From Pseudomonadota bacterium (GTDB taxonomy: Bacteria; Myxococcota_A; Bradymonadia; UBA4248): a stretch of 55,314 bases of DNA. Shown piece by piece: positions 9,264 through 16,444 of the stretch (position 1 is its first letter; every line of letters starts with the position of its first letter). The translations under genes and the position numbers were made by a program. The notes beneath the pieces were generated by a model, which was not told the origin of the DNA, did not search any database, and worked only from the letters and a program-made list of their open reading frames with translations. The DNA lies in NCBI GenBank assembly GCA_017464085.1, contig JAFUEE010000185.1, positions 1-55,314 of the forward strand. Direction: 5' to 3'.

Positions 9264-9289
9264 GAGACGCGCGTTTGCGCGTCTCTTTT
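9264..9289 (+). terminator. Terminator of the pil operon
   Basis: The arms GAGACGCGC (9264-9272) and GCGCGTCTC (9277-9285) pair perfectly around GTTT and are followed by TTTT. It lies 63 bases after the last gene of the pilus operon. Confidence 0.85.
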
Positions 9290-9342
9290 CGTCTGCGCGT
9301 CTTCCTTAAGGGCATTTGCAGGCGGCATAGCGACGGATTGCA

Positions 9343-9368
9343 GGCCGTATGCGCTTTGCGCATAGGCC
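9343..9368 (+). repeat. Bulged TAT/ATA hairpin element 1
   Basis: The left arm GGCC-G-TATGCGC and the right arm GCGCATA-GGCC pair perfectly except for one extra G beside TAT. It belongs to the dispersed hairpin family described in the findings. Confidence 0.85.
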
Positions 9369-9372
9369 GGCG

Positions 9373-9407
9373 GCATGGCGTATCGGGCGTCAGGCCGATA
9401 GCCATGC
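9373..9407 (+). repeat. Bulged TAT/ATA hairpin element 2
   Basis: The left arm GCATGGC-G-TATCGG and the right arm CCGATA-GCCATGC are complementary apart from the unpaired G next to TAT; the loop has 8 nt. It stands immediately next to element 1 but has an entirely different stem sequence. Confidence 0.85.
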
Positions 9408-9607
9408 GTCAAAAAATATAAGAGCCGTATGCGCTTGCACATCGGGGAGTGTCTGCCCGCATCGCGTCATCGGAAGGGCGGCGGCGAAAATAAAATTGTA
9501 TGATGGCATGGTGCAAAAAAAGCGCAACTATTTGAGGAAGTGTGGTAATATGCGCCCGCTTTTGTTCTGGCCATAGTGGCCGGAGGCTAACTTTAACAGG
9601 AGAAGTC

Positions 9608-10300
9608 ATGGAATACACGCAGGAAGTCAAGAACATGTGTGTGGTTAAAAAGGGCCCGAATCACGGTCCGGCACCCATTCCCGAAGAGGGCAAATGGGTT
9701 CAGTCCAAGGAAATCAAGGATATTTCCGGCATGACGCACGGCATCGGCTGGTGCGCGCCTCAGCAGGGTGCCTGCAAGCTTTCGCTCAACGTCAAGGACG
9801 GCATCATTGAAGAAGCGCTCGTCGAGACGATCGGCTGCTCCGGCATGACGCATTCAGCTGCCATGGCATCTGAAATCCTGATCGGCAAGACGATCCTTGA
9901 AGCCCTCAATACAGACCTCGTCTGTGACGCGATCAATACCGCCATGCGCGAACTCTTCCTGCAGATCGTGTACGGCCGCACCCAGAGCGCTTTCAGTGAA
10001 GGCGGCCTCCTCGTCGGCGCCGGCCTCGAAGACCTCGGCAAAGGCCTCCGCAGCCAGGTCGGCACGATGTACGCCACCAAGCTCAAAGGGCCCCGCTATC
10101 TCGAAATGGCCGAAGGCTATGTCACGCGCTGCGCCCTCGACGAAGATGATGAGATCTGCGGTTATGAATTCGTCCACTTCGGCAAGATGATGCAGTGGAT
10201 CAAAGACGGCATGAGCGCAGAAGATGCCCTCAAGAAAGCCACCGGCCACTATGGCCGCTTTGAGAATGCCAAGAAATACATTGACCCGCGCAAAGACTAA
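9608..10300 (+). CDS. NifU/IscU-like iron-sulfur scaffold protein, partner of the GGGtGRT protein
   Basis: The protein has 230 residues and resembles the NifU N-terminal/IscU scaffold family. Cysteines that could hold a cluster are in GWCAPQQGACKL (about residues 47-58), IGCSGMTHSAAM (about 76-87) and DLVC (about 105). The last 80 residues are not typical IscU and look specific to this subfamily. The start at 9608 has AGGAGAAG in front; an in-frame GTG at 9542 lacks such a site. The stop is 15 bases before the GGGtGRT gene. In anaerobes these two genes travel together without iscS, which suggests a dedicated Fe-S or maturation role; that role is unproven. Confidence 0.85.
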   Translation: MEYTQEVKNMCVVKKGPNHGPAPIPEEGKWVQSKEIKDISGMTHGIGWCAPQQGACKLSLNVKDGIIEEALVETIGCSGMTHSAAMASEILIGKTILEALNTDLVCDAINTAMRELFLQIVYGRTQSAFSEGGLLVGAGLEDLGKGLRSQVGTMYATKLKGPRYLEMAEGYVTRCALDEDDEICGYEFVHFGKMMQWIKDGMSAEDALKKATGHYGRFENAKKYIDPRKD

Positions 10301-10315
10301 GAGGAGATTTTAACT

Positions 10316-11314
10316 ATGGCACTTTTTGAAAGCTACGAACGTCGTATTCCTCAGATCGAAAAAGTTTGCGCGCAGTACGGCATCAAGGATCTTGCTGACG
10401 CCAAGGCGATTTGCGAAGCCAAGGGTATCGATGCCTATCAGATCGCGAAAGACATTCAGCCGATCTGCTTCGAAAACGTCTGCTGGGCGTATGTTCTCGG
10501 CATCGCGATCGCCATCAAATCAGGCTGCACCAAAGCCGCCGACGCCGCCAAGAAAATCGGCGAAGGCCTCCAGGCATTCTGCATTCCCGGCTCCGTTGCC
10601 GATGACCGCAAGGTCGGACTCGGCCACGGCAACCTCGCGAGCATGCTCCTGAGCGAAGATACCAAGTGCTTCGCATTCCTCGCCGGCCACGAGTCGTTCG
10701 CCGCCGCCGAAGGCGCGATCGGTATCGCCCGCAACGCGAACAAGGTCCGCAAGAATCAGCTCCGCGTCATCCTCAACGGCCTCGGCAAAGATGCCGCCAT
10801 GATCATCAGCCGCATCAACGGGTTCACATACGTTCAGACGCAGTTCGACTATGCCACCGGCAAAGTCGCGATCGTCCGTGAAAAAGCCTACAGCGATGGC
10901 GAGCGCGCGAAAGTCCGCTGCTATGGCTGCGACGATGTCCGCGAAGGCGTCGCGATCATGCACATGGAAGGCGTCGATGTCTCGATCACCGGCAACTCCA
11001 CAAACCCGACACGTTTCCAGCACCCCGTTGCCGGCACCTATAAGAAAGAATGTGTCGAGCAGGGCAAAAAATACTTCTCCGTCGCTTCTGGCGGCGGCAC
11101 GGGCCGTACGCTTCATCCCGATAACATGGCTGCCGGTCCCGCGTCTTACGGCATGACAGACACGATGGGCCGTATGCACAGCGATGCTCAGTTCGCCGGC
11201 TCCTCCTCGGTGCCTGCGCACGTCGAGATGATGGGCTTCCTCGGCATGGGCAACAACCCCATGGTCGGCGCCACCGTTACCGCAGCCGTCAAGGTTGAAG
11301 AGGCTATGAAGTAA
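10316..11314 (+). CDS. GGGtGRT protein (conserved, function unknown)
   Basis: The 332-residue protein carries the diagnostic SGGGTGRTLHPDN motif (about residues 258-270), followed by the conserved C-terminal stretch with GMTDTMGRMHSDAQFAGSS and GFLGMGNNPMVGA. This family (PF14057) is named after the motif and has no established activity. The N-terminal half has several cysteines (for example in ENVCWAYVLG and CYGCDD). A clear AGGAG stands before the ATG. Co-expression with the upstream Fe-S scaffold gene is likely from the 15-base gap. Confidence 0.93.
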   Translation: MALFESYERRIPQIEKVCAQYGIKDLADAKAICEAKGIDAYQIAKDIQPICFENVCWAYVLGIAIAIKSGCTKAADAAKKIGEGLQAFCIPGSVADDRKVGLGHGNLASMLLSEDTKCFAFLAGHESFAAAEGAIGIARNANKVRKNQLRVILNGLGKDAAMIISRINGFTYVQTQFDYATGKVAIVREKAYSDGERAKVRCYGCDDVREGVAIMHMEGVDVSITGNSTNPTRFQHPVAGTYKKECVEQGKKYFSVASGGGTGRTLHPDNMAAGPASYGMTDTMGRMHSDAQFAGSSSVPAHVEMMGFLGMGNNPMVGATVTAAVKVEEAMK

Positions 11315-11321
11315 TCGTCTC

Positions 11322-11344
11322 GCTATTGGCCTCCGGCCAATACG
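11322..11344 (+). repeat. TAT/ATA hairpin element 3
   Basis: GCTATTGGCC, TCC, GGCCAATACG form a short hairpin with the family's CTAT and ATACG edges, directly after the GGGtGRT stop codon. Confidence 0.7.
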
Positions 11345-11353
11345 TTCGCCTTT

Positions 11354-11394
11354 AACGCCGCTATGCCGTTGGCATACGCGGCGTTTTGTTTATT
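11354..11394 (+). terminator. Bulged hairpin element 4, probable terminator of the GGGtGRT operon
   Basis: The arms AACGCCGC-TATGCC (11354-11367) and GGCATA-C-GCGGCGTT (11371-11385) pair perfectly except for one unpaired base beside the ATA. TTGTTTATTT follows, so this member of the hairpin family could also stop transcription of the two-gene operon. Confidence 0.75.
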
Positions 11395-11397
11395 TGG

Positions 11398-11430
11398 GCG
11401 CGGCTATTTGCTGCGCAAATACGCCCGCGC
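11398..11430 (+). repeat. TAT/ATA hairpin element 5
   Basis: The left arm GCGCGGC-TATTTGC and the right arm GCAAATA-CGCCCGCGC form a hairpin; here the bulge beside ATA is 2 nt rather than 1. A separate stem, CCGAGGGC/GCCCTCGG, follows at about 11434-11460. Confidence 0.75.
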
Positions 11431-11473
11431 TTGCCGAGGGCGCGCTTCGCTTGCCCTCGGCTTATTTATGTCT

Positions 11474-11611
11474 GTGTTCAACAAGCGTGGATAGGGAAAA
11501 TTGCCATGTATTATCGGCAATCGAGCAACAACAGTCTCTTGCATAAAAGCTATAGCTTTTATCATGCGCACTACTGCCTGCCTTCTATTGCCTACTGCCT
11601 TGTATTTCATA
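11474..11611 (+). repeat. Dispersed repeat of about 140 bp, copy 1, with heptamer units
   Basis: This stretch matches the reverse complement of 41078-41226 closely. Shared blocks are TGTTCAACAAGC, CCATGTATTATCGGCAATCG, CAGTCTC, GCATAAAAGCTAT and TTATCATGCGCACTACTGCC, then CTTCTATTGCCTACTGCCTT. Its 3' part consists of heptamer-like CTACTGC/CTATTGC units. Both copies are intergenic. Confidence 0.85.
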
Positions 11612-11695
11612 TCCACAGATGTTGATCAGAGCCTTATTCATTGCCCTTTATATATCGTGCGCGCCGTAATGGCTCGATGATTTGTGAGGATATCG

Positions 11696-12223
11696 ATGTC
11701 AGACTGGAAAATCGGAAATCGAAAGTTGATGCTTCATACACCGATATGGGATGTGTATGAAACGGATAAGGAAACGCCTGACGGTAAAGCGGCCAGGTTC
11801 GTATCGCTGAAGGCACCGAATTGGTGCACGGCGGTGATACGCCATGCCGATACAGGCGAATTTATAATGGTTCGCGAATTTCGCCATGGCCTGAATGCGT
11901 GGGTGTACGAATTTCCGTGCGGTACTGCAGAGCCTGGCGAAAGCCCCGAAGACGCGGTTTTGCGCGAAGTCCGTGAGGAGACTGGCTATGCGGATGCGCG
12001 AATCGTCCAAAAACTGTTCACGGGCTGTCCGAATCCCGCGTTTATGGATAATTCGATGAACGGCTTTTATATTGAAGTGCACGGCGAACGCGCTTGCCAG
12101 CATCTCGACAGCACTGAGTTCATTCAGGTCGTCAGCGTCAGGGATCCCGGCGAATATCTCGATGAACGCGCTTCCATTGCCGTCCTGCTCGCTTGGGAGC
12201 GGTATAAGGCTCTGCGGGGATAA
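11696..12223 (+). CDS. NUDIX hydrolase
   Basis: The protein has 175 residues with a complete Nudix box near residues 79-101 (G, five residues, E, then REVREETGY). Members cleave nucleoside diphosphates linked to another group X. The lengths before and after the box and the preceding AVIRHADTGEFIMVREFRHG strand resemble ADP-ribose/ADP-sugar pyrophosphatases. Substrate cannot be fixed from sequence. The ATG at 11696 is preceded by GAGGATATCG; an in-frame GTG at 11684 lies within that site and is less likely. Confidence 0.85.
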   Translation: MSDWKIGNRKLMLHTPIWDVYETDKETPDGKAARFVSLKAPNWCTAVIRHADTGEFIMVREFRHGLNAWVYEFPCGTAEPGESPEDAVLREVREETGYADARIVQKLFTGCPNPAFMDNSMNGFYIEVHGERACQHLDSTEFIQVVSVRDPGEYLDERASIAVLLAWERYKALRG

Positions 12224-12235
12224 GCGCGTGAGGCA

Positions 12236-13432
12236 TCAGGATGCGGTGGGCAGCACCAATAGGATGAACGCAAAGAATAGTGCGATGACGGCAGCAATCG
12301 CGAGAAGTATGAGGAGGACTTTGATAAAGCCCGTCACAAAGCTCTTCAGTGCGCTGGCTTTACGGCCGGTGCGCTTTGTGATCTCGACTTCTTTCATATA
12401 ATTTGCGATGAATGTTTTAGCCTGGTTTGCCGACTCTGTGTGAATGAGGACGACTTTGTTGCTGTCTTTCTGAGGGTCGTGGTAGCCGATGCGTATGGCC
12501 GGGGAAGCGTTCGAGCCCAAAAGCGCGCCGCCGATGGCGCCGACGATGCCGCCGAGCACGCCGCCGACAGCTGCGCCTGCAAGCGCGCTTGCGATGCCGC
12601 TTGGCGGAACGAAATCAATTGAATGGATGCATGTATAATGGAGTTTGACAGGCCCGGCATAGCCCGGGGAGATGCTGATCCCGTGTGTATGAATTTTCAG
12701 CGTGACATGCCCTTCTTTGATCGGCACTTCAAAATTGTTGTAAGCGGAAGCATATTTGCCCGAAAGTGCCGGATGTGACCAGACGGCGCTGCCTATGTTC
12801 AGGGACGTAGCCTTTGGGACTGCTGGTACCTGCTTGCGCGCCTGTTCGAGAGACTTTTTATACTTCTTTTCCAGGCGATTTTTTTCCCGGCTGTATCGAT
12901 GCGAATCAAGCCTCGCGAGTTCGGTGCAGACGGTCAGGCGGCGCGCGATATCGGTATCATCCAGCTTTTGATAGATGCATTCCAGCTCGTGGATCATGTT
13001 GGCCTTGAACTGTTTATGATTTGGATTCAGGCTCAGGATTTCGCCGCAAATTTTGATCTTATCCCTATGCTGGTCTTCTGGGATATAATTATACTTTTCT
13101 ATAAGTTCGTTGATTCTTTGGTTTTTAGCATAATATTTATCTGTTGTTTTAGAAAGCTTGATAAAAACTTCATCGTTTGCGACGCTGCGGTATCTGTCGA
13201 CCAAGTCTTTTGCCGCATCGATATCATTGCTATTGATATAATCTTTGATACCTTTGAGGATAAATTCTTTGTCCCTCTGATAGTCTCTGCGCAGATCTGC
13301 CGGATTGGATATCTGTGGTTGTGGGGCTTGAGAGGGTGAAGACGCTCGCGGGTCAGACGGCTGATAGCCAGTCTGGTATCCGGTGTAAGCTTGATGACTT
13401 GAAGGGGATGGCTTGTTCTGCGCGCTCTGCAT
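12236..13432 (-). CDS. Membrane protein with a probable PH-like domain, paralogue of the gene at 20287
   Basis: The 398-residue protein is a paralogue of the product of 20287-21678. Both share an N-terminal helical region with the IKDYINSNDIDAAKDLVDRYRSVANDEVF-type segment (here about residues 63-92), then a domain starting VTLKIHTHGISI, a glycine-rich hydrophobic hairpin (AGAAVGGVLGGIVGAIGG) and a final helix, EVEITKRTGR. This one ends with a C-terminal membrane segment. The strand order and closing helix suggest a PH/GRAM-like fold, which is inference. I place the start at 13432; a longer frame from 13486 would begin inside a perfect hairpin. No function is known. Confidence 0.75.
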   Translation of the reverse strand: MQSAQNKPSPSSHQAYTGYQTGYQPSDPRASSPSQAPQPQISNPADLRRDYQRDKEFILKGIKDYINSNDIDAAKDLVDRYRSVANDEVFIKLSKTTDKYYAKNQRINELIEKYNYIPEDQHRDKIKICGEILSLNPNHKQFKANMIHELECIYQKLDDTDIARRLTVCTELARLDSHRYSREKNRLEKKYKKSLEQARKQVPAVPKATSLNIGSAVWSHPALSGKYASAYNNFEVPIKEGHVTLKIHTHGISISPGYAGPVKLHYTCIHSIDFVPPSGIASALAGAAVGGVLGGIVGAIGGALLGSNASPAIRIGYHDPQKDSNKVVLIHTESANQAKTFIANYMKEVEITKRTGRKASALKSFVTGFIKVLLILLAIAAVIALFFAFILLVLPTAS

Positions 13433-13463
13433 CGATATTGTCCAGCGAAAATCGGTATCCAAT

Positions 13464-13497
13464 AAAGCTATCGCATGCAGACGCATGCGATAGCTTT
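13464..13497. repeat. Perfect 15-bp inverted repeat
   Basis: AAAGCTATCGCATGC (13464-13478) and GCATGCGATAGCTTT (13483-13497) pair without mismatch around AGAC. It stands between the divergent genes at 12236 and 13668, so it may be an operator or a hairpin in a leader. No T-run follows on either strand. Confidence 0.8.
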
Positions 13498-13667
13498 GCA
13501 GACATAGCCCATTGCTTGCAAATCCACAACTTGAATTTGCTGCTGCCCCCTGTTACGGCCAGAGTTCAAATTTTCATATTACATGATAAATACTCGCCAA
13601 AGCAGATCTTTGACGCTATATTGATGAGAGGAACATGGCGTTCCTGTCTGGAAACTGGAGGCTGGCT

Positions 13668-14606
13668 ATGGCTGGTAAGGTGAAAAATGCCAAACAAGGA
13701 ACGAAAGACAGCATCTTTACGCATCTGTTTTCGATTCCGCAATACCAACTAAAGCTGTATCGGACGCTGCATCCGGAAGACAAGGCTGTCAAAGTTTCGG
13801 ACATTGAGACGATTACCAGACGTTGTGTTGTGGCGCAGCACGAACATAATGACCTCGGGATTCTCGTCAAGAACCGGCTTATGATTCTTGTCGAAGCGCA
13901 AAGCTCATGGTCGCCAAATATCGTTCTCAGGCTCATGTCGTATGCAGTTCAGAGTTTGATGGATTATTTTCAGTCGCGCGAAGTTTTTCTTTACAGCAAC
14001 AGCAAAGTGACATGCCCCAAGCCAGAATTGTATGTCATCTATACAGGAGACAGGCAGGCTCAGCCTGAAACGCTTTCGTTTAAAGACCTGTTTTTCGAGA
14101 ACGACAGCACATGCGACCTCGAAGCCACTGCACATGTCATTTATTATAGAGAAGGCAACGCAGATATCATCAATCAGTACATCATGTTTTGTCGCGTTTT
14201 TAACGAGCAAATCAAAAAATATGGTTATACTGAACAGGCGCTCAAGGATACGTTGTGTATTTGCAGAGACAAACAAATTCTTCTAAAATATATTCTTCAG
14301 AGGGAGGCAGAAATAATGAACATCATGACCGCGTTATTTGATCAGGATTATGTCACGAGAATGTATGGTGTAGACCAGAAGAGAGAAGGCCTGAAAGAAG
14401 GTATGGAAGCAGGCCTGAAAGCAGGCCTGAAAGCAGGCATGAAAGAAGGCATGAAAGAAGGTAAGAAAGAAGGTATGAAAGAAGGCATGAAGGAAGGCAA
14501 ACGAGAAACAGCAATGAATCTGCTCAAGATGGGTATGTCTGCGGATGTGGTTGCCAAAGCCACAGGATTGAGTGTAGAAGAAATAGAAGACTTGCGCCAA
14601 AAGTGA
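13668..14606 (+). CDS. Rpn-family recombination-promoting nuclease/putative transposase
   Basis: The 312-residue protein belongs to the Rpn / PD-(D/E)XK nuclease family transposase group. It starts with KDSIFTHLFSIPQY, has the nuclease core HNDLGILVKNRLMILVEAQSSW (catalytic D and E-x-Q, about residues 60-82), and a C-terminal tail of GMKE/GLKA/GKKE repeats (about residues 240-280) ending in ETAMNLLKMGMSADVVAKATG, a helix pair that resembles a small DNA-binding element. Start 13668 has GGAGG six bases upstream; ATG 13635 is an alternative with AGAGG three bases upstream. Downstream, its 3' end is present twice more (14613-15038). Confidence 0.82.
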   Translation: MAGKVKNAKQGTKDSIFTHLFSIPQYQLKLYRTLHPEDKAVKVSDIETITRRCVVAQHEHNDLGILVKNRLMILVEAQSSWSPNIVLRLMSYAVQSLMDYFQSREVFLYSNSKVTCPKPELYVIYTGDRQAQPETLSFKDLFFENDSTCDLEATAHVIYYREGNADIINQYIMFCRVFNEQIKKYGYTEQALKDTLCICRDKQILLKYILQREAEIMNIMTALFDQDYVTRMYGVDQKREGLKEGMEAGLKAGLKAGMKEGMKEGKKEGMKEGMKEGKRETAMNLLKMGMSADVVAKATGLSVEEIEDLRQK

Positions 14607-14612
14607 GCGTAA

Positions 14613-15038
14613 AAATAATGAACATCATGACCGCATTATTTGATCAGGATTATGTCACGAGATGGTGTAGACCAGAAGAGAGATGGTATGAAAGAAGGCA
14701 AACGAGAAACCGCAACGAATTTGCTCCGAATGGGTATGTCTGCGGATGTGGTTGCCAAAGCCACAGGATTGAGTGCAGAAGAAATAGAAGACTTGCGCCA
14801 AAAGTGAGCGTAAAACTAATGAATATCATGACCGCGTTATTTGATCAGGATTATGTCACGAGAATGTATGGTGTAGACCAGAAGAGAGAAGGCCTGAAAG
14901 AAGGTATGAAAGCGGGCCTGAAAGAAGGCAAACGAGAAACAGCAATGAATCTGCTCAAGATGGGTATGTCTGCGGATGTGGTTGCCAAAGCCACAGGATT
15001 AAGTGCAGAAGAAATAGAGGACTTGCGCCATCAATAGG
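14613..15038 (+). pseudogene. Two further partial copies of the Rpn gene 3' end
   Basis: The DNA encoding MNIMTALFDQDYVTR through VAKATGLSAEEIEDLR occurs three times in a row: within the intact gene (14312-14606), at 14613-14806 and at 14815-15038. Copy 2 lacks five bases (AATGT after GTCACGAG) and much of the GMKE repeat, so it is frameshifted. Copy 3 is in frame again. One open frame (14603-15037) runs through both, but its middle is out-of-frame sequence, so I treat it as decayed duplication rather than a gene. The copies differ mainly in the number of GMKE/GLKA repeats. Confidence 0.8.
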
Positions 15039-15188
15039 CTTTTGCCGAAACGCTGGGGCCGCGCCAGAAAGAAGTTCTTCCCCCTGTGTCAGGCGATAGA
15101 CATGCGCCGACTTATCCACATACGCATACCCATTGTTTCGGATATCTGAAAATGCCCGAATGCCTATCGGGAATATGCGATCTGCCAT
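15038..15188 (-). pseudogene. 5' remnant of an AAA-ATPase-like (DUF1703-type) gene, frameshifted and truncated
   Basis: On the minus strand from 15188 the frame reads ADRIFPIGIRAFSDIRNNGY then AYVDKSAHVYRLTQGEE, the typical N-terminus of AAA-ATPase-like (PF09820) proteins, behind a good site, GGAGGTACCC. After that a one-base shift is needed to continue: the next frame gives FFLARPQRFGKSLL, the family's Walker A region. Homology stops at about 15040, where the repeated Rpn 3' end begins. The gene was thus cut just after its P-loop. Full-length relatives lie at 16445 and 22180. Confidence 0.82.
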
Positions 15189-15442
15189 CGGGTACCTCCA
15201 TCATTGGAAGGAACGGAGATTCCTCCAAATCCGTGACAGGATAGCGCACGTAAATGAGAATGGCAAAGGGATTTGCGTTTTTTGGGGGTTATGGTTTGTG
15301 GGGGATTCGCAGGCGTTGTGCTGTGCAATATTGAATGTTGAGTGTGATGAAAAAATATGCTAATTTCATCCTTAAGGAATTTGCTTCGGATTCTTGTGAT
15401 TTGAGGTGTGTTCTGAATTTGGATTGTAAAGGAGTTTGTGTG

Positions 15443-16132
15443 ATGAGTGAAGATAAGTGGATTTTAAGCTTTGTCATGTTTACATTGTTCCTGGTGTACT
15501 ATCCATGCATTTGTTTGGGGGCAACGAGTAATTATGCGGAAATGCAAGAGATTCAAACTAATGCTAATCAGATTGAAGAAGGGAGAAGAAGGATAAATGA
15601 TGATGTGATAATAGAAATGAATTGCGAGGAGAGATGCTTTTATGATGGGGTGAATGATATTAAGATAGAATACAGTTCCCTTGATTTGCATGATGAATTG
15701 AATTTAATTGATAATATTGTTATAATCAATGATAGGTCTGATGATAATCAAGATCAAGTTGCAGAATTAATTGATGGTATAGTGATTTATGGTACTTTGT
15801 GTTGTGATGGTACATATTCGTCTGCATCTGGGCGAGGTGCATGTTCATGGCATGGCGGTGTAATGGGCGGACGAACATGTAACTCAAGAGGTAATAGTAA
15901 TTCGCATCGTAAAAGTAGCTCTAGCAGCTCTAGCCGTAAAAGCAGCTCTAGCCGTAAAAGCAGCTCTTGCCGTAAAAGCAGCTCTAGCCGTAAAAGCAGC
16001 TCTAGCCGTAAAAGTAGCTCTAGCCGTAAAAGCAGCTCTAGCCGTAAAAGCAGCTCTAGCCGTAAAAGCAGCTCCGGTAAGAAACGTTCAAAACGTTCCG
16101 GTAGGAAAAGTAGTTCTCGTAGAAGACGATAA
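15443..16132 (+). CDS. Exported DUF3761-like protein with an RKSSSS repeat tail
   Basis: The protein has 229 residues. The chosen ATG has AAAGGAG eight bases upstream and starts a signal peptide (MSEDKWILSF, a hydrophobic core, CLGATSN). The middle is acidic. Near residues 117-137 it carries CCDGTYSSASGRGACSWHGG, the cysteine/histidine signature of DUF3761-type small exported proteins. After that come about nine six-residue repeats (RKSSSS, 18 bp each, 15905-16075) and a very basic end (KKRSKRSGRK...RRRR). The tail could bind nucleic acid, lipopolysaccharide or peptidoglycan, but that is inference. DNA is AT-rich compared with the core genes. Confidence 0.7.
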   Translation: MSEDKWILSFVMFTLFLVYYPCICLGATSNYAEMQEIQTNANQIEEGRRRINDDVIIEMNCEERCFYDGVNDIKIEYSSLDLHDELNLIDNIVIINDRSDDNQDQVAELIDGIVIYGTLCCDGTYSSASGRGACSWHGGVMGGRTCNSRGNSNSHRKSSSSSSSRKSSSSRKSSSCRKSSSSRKSSSSRKSSSSRKSSSSRKSSSSRKSSSGKKRSKRSGRKSSSRRRR

Positions 16133-16249
16133 AGTGAAGCAAAATAATATTTGGGGATGTTTCTAGATATCTGATGTGTTATATCTTATTACTGAATTTT
16201 GGGATATCGGTCTTATAACTGCTATGCGTAAATATTCTCTTTGGTTTCG

Positions 16250-16400
16250 GTAGTAATGACTTCTTCGACTTGCAAAATTCACTATTGACAAAGCTTATTG
16301 AAAATCGATTTGCGATGATTTTTGTTTCTGTTAAGTCGAAATTGCCGTTGATGATTACTTCAATCACTGAGATTATTTGCCCAGATTGACAAGTATTTAG
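16250..16400 (-). pseudogene. Remnant of a second EcsC-family gene
   Basis: On the minus strand the frame with IISVIEVIINGNFDL then TETKIIANRFSISFVNSEF aligns with the C-terminus of the intact EcsC protein at 19532 (IPVVGAIVSGGFDF, then AETKVIANRAYTNFVNGDF). Just upstream the match LVNLGK is present but in another frame, so a frameshift separates the two pieces. No start or N-terminal half is left. The remnant lies between the DUF3761 gene and the AAA-ATPase gene. Confidence 0.75.
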
Positions 16401-16444
16401 ATCAGAAGTTTTGGTGAAACAATAGCTCACGTATTCTGACTGTG

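Noticed and set aside
15902-16080. Regular 18-bp repeats considered as a CRISPR array
   Set aside because: There are no spacers; the units are contiguous and in frame as RKSSSS codons.
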